A stretch of DNA of 64,000 bases from Agapetus fuscipes. Taxonomy: Eukaryota > Arthropoda > Insecta > Trichoptera > Glossosomatidae. Both the position numbers and the translations under genes were made by a program. The notes below the pieces were generated by a model. That model made no database searches. It saw nothing but the letters and a program-made list of their open reading frames with translations, and was not told the origin of the DNA. How positions within the stretch are numbered: position 1 is the first letter of the stretch; each line of letters begins with the position of its first letter. Shown one piece after another: positions 1-10,760 of this stretch. The DNA is taken from contig OX637333.1 of the NCBI GenBank assembly GCA_951799405.1, positions 12,895,960 through 12,959,959 on the forward strand, given 5' to 3'.

Positions 1-178
1 CAATTTGACAATGTCAACCCTGTTTCATGGAAAATAGGCAAGATTTGCAGGGCTTATGTTCACTTGAGATGGGTTCTTATATTCTAAGTTCACATGCGGC
101 ATGTGTAAGCGCGAACTTATACGTGTCTGCTTATGAGAATACGTTTAATATGAATCTCAAATACATATAATGGCTTTC
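1..178 (+). mobile_element. Non-LTR retrotransposon 3' end (family A), 5'-truncated
   Basis: This stretch matches the second half of the commonest repeat in the window: the CACCCCTGTTTCAGGGAAGG-like block (diverged here), then the GCATGTGTAAGCGCGAACTT block and the tail towards AAATATATAA. No coding sequence is left. It runs off the left edge of the window. Confidence 0.75.
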
Positions 179-189
179 AAATTGGCTGG

Positions 190-1430
190 CAATAATTTTT
201 GATTAACCCTTCCGCTGCCGAGAAATTTTAAAATTTTGTTACTTTATAGCAGTCCGAAGGAGCTATAAAGTATTGTATTCGTCCGAAAAAAAAAATTAAG
301 ATTTCAACGGAAATGAGTTGTCCTGCACCAGAACATGCAAAAAACCTAATTTGTCGAACCTGTCCGTATGTATGTATGACCGTATATCCCAGCTAGAGAT
401 TGCAATCCGGATTCTTCGAAATTCGAAAATAACTGAAAAATCCGGATTTTCGGGAGTTTTTTTAAATCCGGTTTTTAAAACTCAAATCCGGTTTCTTCGG
501 ATTTTAGCCAAAATTGAGTTCAATGCATAATATTTTATATTTATCCACAAATTTTCATTCTAAGTAGTTCGATTACCTACTCTAATAAGCAAATTCGAAC
601 AATATTTGAATTGGTAGGATTAGCTATAGGCTGTAGGTACTTTGTTTGAGCGAATTTGGCGCGAAATCCGTGATTGGCTCTGTTTATGCCCATATAAGGC
701 AATAAACCGAGCAACGCGAGACGTGCGCGTGCCGCGGGCGCGACGGACGCCCCGCGCCCCGCTCACTCACCGAGACACTTGACGCTTTCATGTTTTTAAG
801 ATCTCATTTTCTAAATAAGACTGATTAATATGTACTAAATTAATGTCATAAACTATAAATTAATGTCACTAAATTAATGTTATCTTGTGTGAAAATTTCT
901 AACCGACCATTGTTTGACAACGGCAAATTTAATTTGAGGATGAATAATACGTTTTGTTGCATTTGATTTTATGTTATGTTCAGTTTATGACTATGTTAGT
1001 TAACTAATTTACCTATATAAGGGAAAGATGACTGATACCCAAAGTTTTGTTGATTATTTTAGTTGATTTTATTTGTCGTGTCTGAATAAATGCAGATTTT
1101 AAATTCTGTTTTATTTCAATTTATCAAATCACCTTAAAACTTAGAAAAATCCGGATTATCCGGTTTATCCGGATTTTAATCAAAGGAAAATTGGAAAATT
1201 CGGATTTCAAAAAAATCCGGATTTTGCATTCTCTAATCCCAGCCGAATCTACTGATCGCAGAGACACCAATTTTTGGATTAAGAGAATTGACAACCACAG
1301 ATTTTGATGGGCCGACTGGCATGGCACCAACCTGGAAATTCAAGATGGCTGCGATACAAAAAAAAACATTAAATTGCACTTTTCTCAAAAACGGCTCAAA
1401 CGATTTTCTTTAAAATTTCAGTGTGATCGT
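190..1430. repeat. AT-rich unclassified interspersed repeat, split by a hAT-type insertion
   Basis: The flanks at 190-393 and 1236-1430 share phrases with 4.4-5.6 kb and 59.8-61.0 kb, such as GGAAATGAGTTGTCCTG and AAATTCAAGATGGCTGC. No ORF of note. The same repeat appears in fragments near 9.2, 25.3-25.9 and 29.9 kb. Its class is unknown to me. The middle (394-1235) is a later insertion. Confidence 0.6.
394..1235. mobile_element. Non-autonomous hAT-type DNA transposon, 842 bp, TSD ATCCCAGC
   Basis: The left end reads TAGAGATTGCAATCCGGATT and the right end, reverse-complemented, TTAGAGAATGCAAAATCCGG, so the termini are imperfect inverted repeats. ATCCCAGC occurs directly at both edges (386-393 and 1236-1243), an 8-bp target duplication typical of hAT elements. 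Many AAATCCGGATTT-like palindromic motifs cluster near both ends, as expected for subterminal transposase sites. No transposase is encoded. Confidence 0.88.
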
Positions 1431-1794
1431 TTCTGTTTTTAGAGATAAAGTCTTTTTATATCTTACACCAATTGACCGGTGTTGGATATGTTTTATACTT
1501 ACGTCATTTTATACTTACGTCATTAATTTTTCCACTTTTTTCGCTTCATACTTACCAATTCCTTTTGTGCTCCTCTTCTTACATCTCCTATCATTATTCT
1601 CGAGCGCAGCTAATAGTGGTTTGTGTTTAGCACAGCTCCACGGTATCTCGAGAGTCTCTTACATCCCCTCTCATTCGTTCATCCACACATATGTAATCAA
1701 TGATTGTTCGGTTGCCCGCTCTGTTCTGCCACGTATACAAATGTATACTTTTGTGGTTGAACCTGGTATTAGACGTAAAGAGTCTTTGTTCCAT

Positions 1795-2150
1795 TTATAG
1801 GCTTATTAGCGCTCTACCATTATCATTGGCTACGCCTTTACCACTCGGTCCTACCACATTTTCGCTATAATCTTGTCTCATACCTACCCATCCATTAAAA
1901 TCTCCTTGTAGAATCGTTCTTTCATTTTCTTCTTTCTTTCTCATAACAATGTTAACTTTCTCCCAGAATTCTTCTTTCACGACTTTGCATTCCGAGTCCA
2001 CTGGGGTGTATCACGCAATCAGTAGAACTTTCATCCGTCCAAATCTCATTCTCACGAACAATATTCTCCGGGAGACTCTTTCATACTTAGTAATACAACC
2101 TTTCGCTTTTTTATTAATGATAACACCTACTGTCTGTGAGCTCCAAAACT
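1795..2150 (-). pseudogene. Non-LTR retrotransposon endonuclease (EEP) fragment
   Basis: The minus-strand translation gives an exonuclease-endonuclease-phosphatase segment: a VIINKKAKGC-like strand, a LLIAYTPVDS strand, then ILQGDFNGWVG, which matches the GDFNAxxG catalytic motif of APE-type endonucleases. The part from 2001 down to 1795 is open; the upstream part needs a frame change. It is a fragment of an autonomous element. Whether it belongs with the RT fragments at 2.5-3.65 kb is not shown, because a SINE separates them. Confidence 0.7.
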
Positions 2151-2221
2151 TAATATAAATATTTTGTATTATTTTCAAAACAATTCAAAGATTTCAAAAT
2201 AAAATTGACAGTTAATTGTGA

Positions 2222-2512
2222 CCGTTTTGTAGTTCAGTAGTAACACTTCAAACTCTGAATGGAAGGTTGTGGGTTCGATTCCCAGTGGAGCAAAAAAAAA
2301 ACATCTATATTTTCAAATTTGCTCTTCGCTGGGTTGAAAATTCATAAACCTTGACCAAAGACCGATCATCAAAAGGTCCATCCAGCCTTACAACAACTGG
2401 GTCTTGCTTGAGAATTGGCGCTTTCTACAGCGACGACCAAGCTCGCAGAGGGCTCTTGAGGTGTGATACACACAAAAACAGCGCTTACCAAATAAATCAG
2501 CCTTATTTTTTT
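2222..2512 (+). mobile_element. tRNA-derived SINE, family T2
   Basis: The head has pol III promoter-like boxes: GTAGTTCAGTAGTAACACTT (box A region) and GGTTCGATTCCC (box B). The body is TTTGCTCTTCGCTGGGTTGA then GAGGGCTCTTGAGGTGTGAT, ending AAATAAATCA. The flank at 2150-2222 is also shared, in inverted orientation, with 40240-40330, so the pair may come from a segmental copy. Confidence 0.8.
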
Positions 2513-2529
2513 TTTTTTTAAGAAAGATC

Positions 2530-3650
2530 CTTGACTTATAGGTTGGTATGAAGTTGACCTCTGTACTGTACTGTATCCTGCCGCCATTCCACTAAGGGTG
2601 GCCGGTACCTCCGCAGATGCGCCTCCACTTTTTTCTGTCATCACCTTTTTCATACATACTCTTCTCTTATTCTCACACTGCAGACCCATTCTTTCGCAAT
2701 CTCACCTATTTGGTCTAACCATTCTTTCCTCAGCCTTCCCCTTCCGCACTTTCCTCTGACATTTCTTTTGTACACGTTCTTCGTAAGTTGTTCATCATCC
2801 ATTCTTTCAAGATGTCCGAACCATCTCATCGTCCTTTTTTGTACTTTCATTCTCATATTCTCTTTTATACCACACTCGTTCATCACCCAATCATTACGTA
2901 CTCTATCACTCAGTGTCTTTCCAGTCATTGCTCTCAGGTAAGCCATTTCAACCGTACATACTGTTACGAAATTAGGGTTCAACAGTCTTTCAATTAAAAA
3001 TACTGGTCTTCTTATACAGTTGTTTATTTTACACTTTTAATAATTTATTTGCACAAAGATATTCTCGACTATTCCGTTACACTTGGTTTTTGTTCACTGG
3101 TTTTGGTTCAATGTATATAGTGGTAAAGCTTGTAGAATACTACTGGCCCTGCAAGCCACTCGCACCCTTCTTATATTCTTTAAAACAGTACAATCTAGAC
3201 CTATATTTGCTAGACAGTTCCAGAAAGGCATAGTAATTATTATTTCTCGATGCTTCACGTATTTTATTCAATGATTCCTACCCACACATTACAATACAGA
3301 ATTCCTATAACTAATACCTACTTATTTTAAATATTTATATTTCATATTTACATAACAATACTTTACTCAGCTCACATTCATTAAGCCTCACTTCCACCAA
3401 CCAATATGCCATTGTGGACCGCCGATCTCATATTCTTCGTAAGCTTCCTATTTCTTGCAATTCTTCCAATCGTTCCCATTACACTTCTTCCTCTACTAGC
3501 GCGCTTTTCCAATTATTTCGTTAATTTCGCATTCGACTCAAACTTGCTTCCCAGATAATCAAATTCTTTCACGACCTCCACTCTTGTTTCATTCAGTCTT
3601 ATCTCAATTTCCTCGCATTTCTCAGTCCTCTCAAAGTGTAAAAAATAATT
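2530..3650 (-). pseudogene. Non-LTR reverse transcriptase C-terminal region, decayed and interrupted
   Basis: The minus strand encodes the C-terminal part of a non-LTR RT polyprotein. The segment at 2650-2982 contains MRWFGHLERMDDEQLTK, then RGRGRLRKEWLDQI, the usual last conserved block. The upstream segment at 3400-3640 covers the preceding region but has frame breaks. A solo LTR sits between the two. The nearest relative in the window is 61235-61930 on the opposite strand. Confidence 0.8.
2962..3357. mobile_element. Solo LTR, 396 bp, TSD ATAC
   Basis: It starts TGTTACGAAATT and ends TTTACATAACA, so it has the TG...CA ends and 5-bp inverted termini of an LTR. ATAC flanks it at 2958-2961 and 3358-3361. 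The inverted paralogous block near 61.5 kb lacks this insert and retains a single copy of the target region, which is direct empty-site support. No internal region is present, so it is a solo LTR left by LTR-LTR recombination or a very short related element. Confidence 0.85.
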
Positions 3651-4080
3651 CACTTTGTCAATGTCACCTCTGTTTCAAGGAAGGTCGGCAAGAGTTGCTG
3701 GTTTTATGTTCATTTGAGATTTGGTTTTAATTTGTAAGTACACATTCAGCATTCGTAAGCGCGAACTTACACGTACTTTGTCGGTCTTATGGCCGCGGGA
3801 ATCAAGACAAGTTATTTGGAACCGGATAACGCTGGTTCGAATCCCGCGATGATAACTTCGACCCTGGTTCAACAGATGCCGTTGCATGCACACAAGCTTC
3901 TGCTTTCACATAAAGACAACTGGCCAGGCAAAATAGGTTGGTGGATTGCATTCCTTTCCACAAATCTATTTTTCTAAAAAAAAAAAAAGCTTGTTTGTGG
4001 GCATGCATTTGATATGAGTTTTGAATGTTTATATTTCACTGCAACTTAGATACTAGATTACTATAGATGGTCATTGAACC
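3650..4080 (+). mobile_element. Family A 3' tail, interrupted by a T3 SINE
   Basis: The GTTTCAAGGAAGGTCGGCAA and GTAAGCGCGAACTTACACGT blocks lie on the left and GTTTGTGGGCATGCATTTGA to the terminal CTAGATTACTATAGAT on the right. A SINE (3778-3988) separates the halves. The reverse copy at 61020-61235 is uninterrupted. Confidence 0.85.
3778..3988 (+). mobile_element. tRNA-derived SINE, family T3, inserted in a family A tail
   Basis: The head is a diverged tRNA-like sequence (TTATGGCCGCGGGAATCAAG, then GGTTCGAATCCCGCGATGAT). The body runs ACTTCGACCCTGGTTCAACA to GGATTGCATTCCTTTCCACA, with a 13-nt A run. It is absent at the equivalent site of the inverted paralogue near 61.1 kb. A second good copy is at 59565-59790. 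Confidence 0.82.
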
Positions 4081-4139
4081 CTTCTGTATGCAAACTAGGA
4101 CTTTGTAATGTGGGTAAACTTTTTAGTTATATTTTGAAA

Positions 4140-4365
4140 AAGTAATGACTGATTATTATTGGTATTTGCGGTGGCCGGGCCGGTTGCCTGGAACAATTTG
4201 CCCATCGGTGTTCGCGCGAACCAGCCTACCACCACCTTCAGAAAGGAACTGAAGACACTACTTTTCTCCAGAAGCCATGGCGCCCTTGACATGGTCCTGG
4301 ACCATTAAATGGCGCTACAGGAAAGAAATCATCCATCATCATCATCATCATTTATAAAATTTTAA
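4140..4365 (+). pseudogene. CR1/L2-like non-LTR retrotransposon 3' terminus
   Basis: The plus-strand translation reads WNNLPIGVRANQPTTTFRKE then LKTLLFS, the last conserved block of CR1/L2-type RTs (LP..IR....L..FK..LKT.LF). A short 3' UTR follows with the phrase TTAAATGGCGCT and an (ATC)n microsatellite. The TAAATGGCGCTGTATAAAAT unit of the tandem array at 18452-19007 looks like a derivative of this kind of 3' end. Confidence 0.7.
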
Positions 4366-4379
4366 GAATCACAGCCTTT

Positions 4380-5311
4380 TTTCTAATTTTAACCCTTTGA
4401 CTACGAAGAAAATTACGAAAACATTTTGTATGGAAAATTTTTCACTTTGTATGGTGGCTATACTTTTTATTCACTTTTTGGAAAAAATAATAATGAAAAT
4501 ATATAGGTTATCATTATTGTTTTACGTTTGTGCTATTTTATTTTTTTATTAACCCTCTAAGTGCCGAGAATTTTTCCTTTATTTTTTTCTTTTAAATGGT
4601 AACTCCCTAAACCGAGATTATGATAAAGAAATGATTATGATTATTAGATAGCACTATTTTATAAATGGATTCACAAAAAAATTAAGACAAATCGTCGGAG
4701 CCGTTTATCAGAAAATCGCATTTTAAGTTTTCAGCTCTTTGGACGCCATTTTGAATTTTCAAAAAAGTAAAAAATCTTTGATTGCAAATTAAAGTGATAA
4801 ACTTGTTCTTTCTATCAAATCTAAAACAAATTTAAATATCTTGCATTTTAATAGGTTTTTCTAATATTTTCGATTTAAAATTTCAGGTCGTGTAAACGGT
4901 GCTTTATATTTATTTTTTCAAAAAAAATTTTTTTTAATTTTGTAGAAATTTATATTGTCTATAATATTGTAGAACATTATATCTTTGTTCCACTTAACTT
5001 TCGAAAAACTCACAATCGTTCGGTTTTTTTCATATGGCAACCCATAGACACAGATTAGTAAGAGTGTTGCCATAATTTATTTATTAAGTTAAAACTAATT
5101 AGTGGCAATTTTAAAAAATTGAGAAAAATTCTTGGAGCCCTTTTTGAGAAAAGTGCAATTTTATGTTTTTTTTGTATGTCAGCCATCTTGAATTTTCAAG
5201 TTGGTGTAATGTCATGCTATTAATACTTAATACATGTCCAAAAAAATTGATGTAGCCAAAGTTTGGTATCTCTAGGTCTTATACTTTGGAAAGTGACACA
5301 CATACACACAC

Positions 5312-5350
<39 letters not shown>

Positions 5351-5580
5351 GATGGACGTTTTTGAAAGATAGTGTTTTTTGGCATGTCCTACACCAGGAC
5401 AACTCATTTCCGTGAAAACCTCGAAAAAAATTTTCCACACCAAATCAAGACTTTCTTTATAGCCTTCAGCTATAGCAAGAAAGTAAAAAATAAAATGTAG
5501 CACTGGTTTTTGGATATATTGTATAATATGTAGATTAGACTCATCAAATGCCAAGTTTTCGAACTCGTACATTTTTGTAA
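4380..5580 (-). repeat. AT-rich unclassified repeat, inverted paralogue of 59800-61015
   Basis: Reading the minus strand gives the same order of phrases as 59.8-61.0 kb on plus: the motif around ATTTGGTGTG, TTTTCACGGAAATGAGTTGT, a (TG)n microsatellite (here CA-rich, about 5297-5347), and the cytosolic-looking but non-coding AAATTCAAGATGGCTG blocks. No coding potential seen. Confidence 0.7.
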
Positions 5581-6009
5581 TTACCTGTAGCCCCGAAAAA
5601 CTGAATTTTTTTCAATATTTCTACTTTTTTATTATAATTTTTTGTTCTAGAATAAAATAATTTCCCCATTTTTAAAGATTATTACATTTTCAACAAAATT
5701 GGAAAAACAAGTTTTTTCATATTACGAATGAGTTTGAAGTTTCACGAGATAAAAAAAGATATTTTCAATGAATTTACCACTTTTAAAAACATTCTTAATA
5801 TCTTGATTACGTTTCTCGAAGAGCGCATTTTACAAAAACATAGAATATTACATTCCAGTTTTAAAATTGTTATCAATAAAATAGAGAAATTTTAAGGTTT
5901 AAAACTTGGCATTCGCTGAATGTTATCATCTTGTAAAATATAATATGCCAAACCCGATACAACATGTAGTAGGTATTGCAAATATACAAAGATGAAGAAG
6001 ACCGGATGA

Positions 6010-6232
6010 CCGGTCCGTAGCTCAGTGGTAACACTGCGGACTCTGAATGGGAAGGTTGTGGGTTCGATTCCCGGCGGTGCACAAAAAATATGCCATTTAT
6101 ATTTTCAAATTTACTCTTCGCCGGGTTGAAAAATTCATAAAACCTTTACCAATGACCGGTCACCAAAGGTCCATCCAGCCTTACAGCAACTGGGTCTTGC
6201 TTGAGAATTGGCGCTTTGTAGCGACGACGATC
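6010..6232 (+). mobile_element. T2 SINE, 3'-truncated
   Basis: The head GGTCCGTAGCTCAGTGGTAA and GGTTCGATTCCCGGCGGTGC is followed by the T2 body and stops in GCGCTTTGTAGCGACGAC. The next bases are the TAGATT-type terminus of a reverse family A copy, so the junction marks an insertion. Confidence 0.8.
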
Positions 6233-6234
6233 TA

Positions 6235-6660
6235 TAAATCTATAATCTAAGTTGCAAGGATATATTCATTTAAAGCTCTCAGATGTATGCCCACAAACCA
6301 ACAAGTGTAGTTCGCGCTTACAAATGCTGAATGTGTACTTACAAATAAAATCCAAACCTCAAATGAACATAAGCCCCACAACTTTTGCGGACCTTCCCTG
6401 AAACAGGGGTGACATTGGCAAAGTGAACCATTTTATACAGTATGGGTGGTCAGCCTCATACCAACCTATAAGTCAAGGAATATGAATAATAAATTACATT
6501 TAAATATAAAAAAGAACAAAACCTTACAAAGAAATCTATACAAAAAAAGTCAAAAATTTCCTATGCAAAAAATGTAGCAAATGAATACACCAACATTAGA
6601 AATCAACATTGCAGATTAGCCGCTACTTCTTCCTGTCCTTGCATACTTCTTTCATTTCAC
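6235..6660 (-). mobile_element. Family A retrotransposon 3' end, near-identical to 36925-37350
   Basis: On the minus strand it holds the end of the RT ORF (GGAAGAAGTAGCGGCTAATC), the 3' UTR and the terminal repeat. Its partner at 36925-37350 on plus agrees almost base for base over about 420 bp, which points to recent copying from a common source. Confidence 0.85.
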
Positions 6661-6677
6661 GATCAAGCTCGTAAAAA

Positions 6678-6945
6678 GGTCGATAGCTCAATTGGTAGAA
6701 TGCTTGCATTCCACGCCGAGAGCAAGGGTTCGATCTCAAAGGCATACTCAGCCTTCACAAGAAATGAGAACCAGCCCCCCCGGGAGCTGGGAAACCCCCA
6801 CTTCAACTGAAAGTGGTTGGTGTGAGGCCGGCCCCCTTACCTGTAAAAGTAAATAGGTCCCGAAGCGCCACATGCGACCCCTTCGGGGATAACGCAGGCA
6901 AGAAGTTACACTATATGTGTAGCTTAGTTGCGTTTTGCGTTTAAG
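6678..6945 (+). mobile_element. tRNA-derived SINE, family T1
   Basis: The head GGTCGATAGCTCAATTGGTA is a good box A region, with box B GGGTTCGATC. The body has GAAATGAGAACCAGCCC, the short inverted pair around GGGAGCTGGGAAACCCCC, and ends ACACTATATGTGTAGCTTAG. Other copies: 20303-20616, 21578-21856, 31267-31590, 39172-39345, 41418-41712, with fragments at 22815 and 52100. Confidence 0.85.
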
Positions 6946-7010
6946 AAGTATGGCTCATCTTTAAACCTGAGTTTTATGGATTTAAATTAAAAAAAAATAA
7001 ACAATACAAT

Positions 7011-7200
7011 AATGTATTTTTTCAAAGGGATTGAAAAATAAAAACTTACTTGCACTTTCAGAGGAGCCTGTAGCTGTTAGCACACTTTCCGTAAACACGT
7101 GATCCAAGCACCATCCACTAACACCATCAAAACATGCAAGCAACATTTTTTTCTTAGCGGCTACTTTCGCGTCTGATAAGTCTTGAAAAGCTCTTGGCAA
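7011..7200 (-). other. Possible orphan coding exon, unrecognised
   Basis: The minus strand is open over about 60 codons with a mixed, protein-like composition (LPRAFQDLSDAKVAAKKKML, then CFDGVSGWCLDHVF) and reaches a strong donor-like GCAAGTAAGT after SSESAS. The upstream acceptor is poor. I do not recognise the protein. It could be a real exon of a third gene, a transposon fragment, or chance. Confidence 0.2.
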
Positions 7201-7720
7201 TAACCTTTAGCTCTTATTTAGGCACATTTTAAGAGATTCTAGCTGTTATAGTTCTAAAAAGGTTAATTTGAATGCTTACTAGTAATTTTCTTACGGCAGC
7301 CATATTTTTTCGTTAAAAAAAAATAACTATCTTAATCAATAGCAATATTTTAATTCAATAAGGCAAAATTTGAATAAGGTATGCTATGCGATTTAAAATA
7401 CATGCCTTTTTGTATTAATATAAGTTTTATTTATAATGCAACTTACCACCAAACACCTGATTTACAAAAAATATATATATTAAAATCTAAATTTTTTTAA
7501 GTTACGAAAGGCCCGTCTCGTATACAGAACTATTATCCTAAAGTATCACGATAAAGTGCCATTCGCAGTATGTTTTACATTTCCCTGATTTCTTAAAGCC
7601 ATTTATTATTTTGTTTGAATACAACTCATACTTATCTATCCATTTTGAAACTTGGTAAGACGCGCACGCGCCATTATAATATGTATTTCAATTCACGGCT
7701 GTGTAAAAAATCTTCCACAG

Positions 7721-7798
7721 AAACATCTCGCTCTAGAGCGAGATGTTTCTCGGGTTCTCTCGCTCTCGCTCACCCGAGCGAGAGCGAGAGAACCCGAG
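7721..7798. repeat. Two adjacent perfect palindromes
   Basis: 7721-7748 is a perfect 28-bp palindrome (arm AAACATCTCGCTCT). 7749-7798 is a perfect hairpin with 23-bp arms (first arm begins CTCGGGTTCTCTCGCTCTCG) and a 4-nt ACCC loop. Both are built on GAGCGA/TCGCTC words in an otherwise AT-rich region. Confidence 0.95.
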
Positions 7799-7799
7799 T

Positions 7800-8880
7800 T
7801 GCAAGTTGTGTAAGAGTTAAATCCAAGACTAATTTAGTACGTAAAAGCTGTCTTGCTAGGTTATATTGAGGTAAAATTAAGGTTGTCGAGGTTATATTTG
7901 AGTTCTGCCGTAGCTCTTCGAGCGGTTTTGTATTTGAGCTATAGGTTTTGGTGTAGCTCTCTGCAAGGTTCTAAAACTGGGGCCCTTTTAGCACTCACGA
8001 GGCCAGTATAAGGTTAATATAACGTTATTGAGACTATTAAGACTTACGTGCCGATTTCCATACGAAGGTTCTGGGACCATTTTGTAACCTTTTTAAAACC
8101 TAAATGGTTACTTGGGTAACGTATCTTTCATTTTCTGTACTAGCCACAATAATATTTACTTATTTAAACACGAAATATTGATTGCTAAGGGTTGTCTCCA
8201 TTTTTGGCTCCGAAATTTTTCTTTTAGTATGTTACCAATTCCATTGGAACTGACAAAAATCTTGCAATCTTAAGTATTTGTTCACGTATGGTAACTCTTT
8301 GATGCAGTGTGGACAACACAAAAAAACTCATTCGATACCTTCATTTTCTTCTGAGAACGTTTACATCAGACTCGGGAATTTGTCGTGAATGTTTTGAGTG
8401 GAAGTTAGCTTGGCATTATTAAGGTATGTATTCGAATATGTTGTCAGTTGTATATTTTTTACTTAGATCCATTAATTCTTCTAATGATTGTATGTTTTTT
8501 TCATTGCTGACAGTATTATTTTTCAAATGGCACAAGTTTAAGGTAATGTCGGGCGGTTTTTTATTTACAATCTTTACCGTATGTTACCAGTATTAAGGTG
8601 TATTCACGTAGGTTTAAAAACATACACCTACTTACCGTTAATTTATGGTTGACTAACAAATAACATTTACGTACCTAATTGAAACATAAAACTATCTAAT
8701 CAATCTTACTACATGCTATTAATATTTTAAATGCACCGTTTGATGTTTGTTATTCAAAATAGCAAAAAGGTTTATTCCATGATCTGTGGGCTAAACGATT
8801 AAATGAAATTTGGACCACAGAGGTACCTAATTTTTATATCGGTGCTGGATACTGTGAAAAATGTACGCAAAAAAAACATT
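7800..8880. other. No gene or clear repeat seen
   Basis: AT-rich sequence without a convincing ORF, SINE head or inverted terminus. Confidence 0.5.
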
Positions 8881-8884
8881 GCCT

Positions 8885-9125
8885 ATCTATCTAAATCTAT
8901 GATAATCTATAATCTAAGTTACAAAAATATATTGCATTTAAGACTTTAAGTTCGTACTTAAACATACTGCATGTGAACCTACAATATAAAACCCAAACTC
9001 AAATGAACATAAACCCTGCAACTCTTGCCGACCTTACCTGACACAATGGTAACATTGGTAAAGTGAACCATTTTTTACAGTATGAGTGGTCAGCTTCATA
9101 CTAACCTATAAGTCAAGGAAACTTA
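8885..9125 (-). mobile_element. Family A 3' tail
   Basis: It begins with the inverted TAGATT terminus (CTATGATAATCTATAATC) and runs through AACTCTTGCCGACCTTACCT to CTAACCTATAAGTCAAGGAA. No RT sequence is attached. Confidence 0.85.
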
Positions 9126-9399
9126 TTGAAATACAATAAACGAACGATTTTAGGTAGTTATTAAATGTGCGTATTCATATTTTTATTTAACATTCATAGA
9201 CAAACAACATTCATATTTATAGACATTCAAAATGGTGCTCTTATATTTTTACTGAACAGTGTTTACGAACTGCTATAAAATAATGTATTCGTCGTCGAAA
9301 AAAGAAATGAGATATCGAAATGTAAAAAAACTAATTTTTCGAACCTGTCCGTCATTTTGAATAGACCTTAATTTAACTCACGATGTTTTCGTTTTCTTG

Positions 9400-9770
9400 A
9401 ATCTTGCCGGTCGACAGTTATGGTACAAATTTAAACGGCGTTACCCATAACTCCGAATTGTATAAGCTGTACCAGGACGCTGATGTGGTCCGCTCAATAG
9501 GAGTCAATCAGATGGCGTCAACAGACTGTTTTGGCTGGGGCACATTCAGCAAATGGACCATCATAGCCTGGAGAAGACGATTGTGATGACGAACTTGAGG
9601 GACGGCGGACAGTGAGAAGACCACGTTCAAGATAGCTGGATGGAGTGGTGGTGGATTGTCGTGCAGTGGGAATGTGGGATTTGAGGAGGAAGACGTTGGA
9701 TAGACAGCGCTGGCAGCGGTTGCTGAGGGAGGTCGTGCCAATGATGATGATGATGATGATGATGATGTGA
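9400..9770 (+). pseudogene. Non-LTR RT C-terminal remnant with (ATG)n tail
   Basis: The plus-strand reading NSELYKLYQDADVVRSI, followed after frame breaks by a GHIQQMDH-like block, resembles the YxLYxxPDIVxxIKxxRLxW...GHLxRM region at the end of jockey/RTE-type RTs. It ends in an (ATGATG)n microsatellite. It is a different lineage from family A. An AT-rich repeat fragment precedes it at 9200-9390. Confidence 0.6.
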
Positions 9771-10299
9771 CTATCATAAACTTTGTTACTACTATAAGCA
9801 AACTGTAAATAAAATAAAATAAAAATATTTCCCCTTTTTATTCTAATTTTGTTTTTTTTAAATATCATAATAATATAAAAAAATGTATATAATTTGCGGA
9901 AGCAAACATTTTGCAAGTTTGTCATAACAAGCTTGCGGGAACTTTGTTATGACAAAGTTCCTGCAAGCTTGTTGCTGGGAAACTAGAAAGTTTGATTCAA
10001 ACTTGCCTCAAGTGTATATACTTGCCATGGTGAACTTGCAGCAAGCCTTCACTTTTGACACATCAAACTTGTTGCAAGTCAGATTCAAGTTTAAAATGCT
10101 ATCTGGGGTATGGATTACAGCCTCAATCAGTTTTGTTTTTGTTGTGCAATCTGTTTTACTAGTCTAGCTTTTACAATAGCCCACAGATTTTCAATGGGAT
10201 TAAGGTCCGGTGAGTTTCCTGGCCATTCAAGGCATGATATATTTTTGTCCTTGAAATATTTCATCATGATCTTGGACAATTAATTCGAACAATACTGTA

Positions 10300-10480
10300 C
10301 TTGGTCCACTTTTACTAATGCCACTCCGTTTCAGGGAGAGGCGGCAGGAGTTGCACGGTTTATGTTCATGTAAGTACATACACAGCATCTGTAAGGGCAA
10401 AATTACATTGGTTTGCCAGTGGGTGTGCATAAATAAGCCTTAGATGTCAATATACATTGCAACTGAGACTATAGATCACT
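10300..10480 (+). mobile_element. Family A 3' tail
   Basis: GTTTCAGGGAGAGGCGGCAG, a shortened middle, GGTTTGCCAGTGGGTGTGCA and the terminal ACTATAGATCACTATAGATA identify it. Confidence 0.75.
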
Positions 10481-10760
10481 ATAGATATCTACTTATTTAG
10501 AAAATAATTGAAAGTTAACTATTCACTATCACATTTAGAAGGTTTTGAACACTTGCTGATAGCTTACAATATTGCAATATCCTTTAATCTTTTATAAACC
10601 TCTAAACATCTCTCTATGTAAATAAGACAACCAGAATCAAAGGCCGCAATCTAGTGTTTTAACAAGGATTTGAAAATTACTTCTCATTACTTTTACATAT
10701 TAATCTTTTTTTTTTTAATTCAGATTGGATCAAGGATCTTTTACAAAAATAAGATGAATA

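Noticed and set aside
6678..6760. A functional tRNA gene
   Set aside because: Box A and B are present but the acceptor stem does not close and the SINE body follows; same for the other tRNA-like heads.
9508..9925. Minus-strand ORFs with Ser and Ile runs
   Set aside because: The runs are translations of the (ATG)n microsatellite at a retroelement end.
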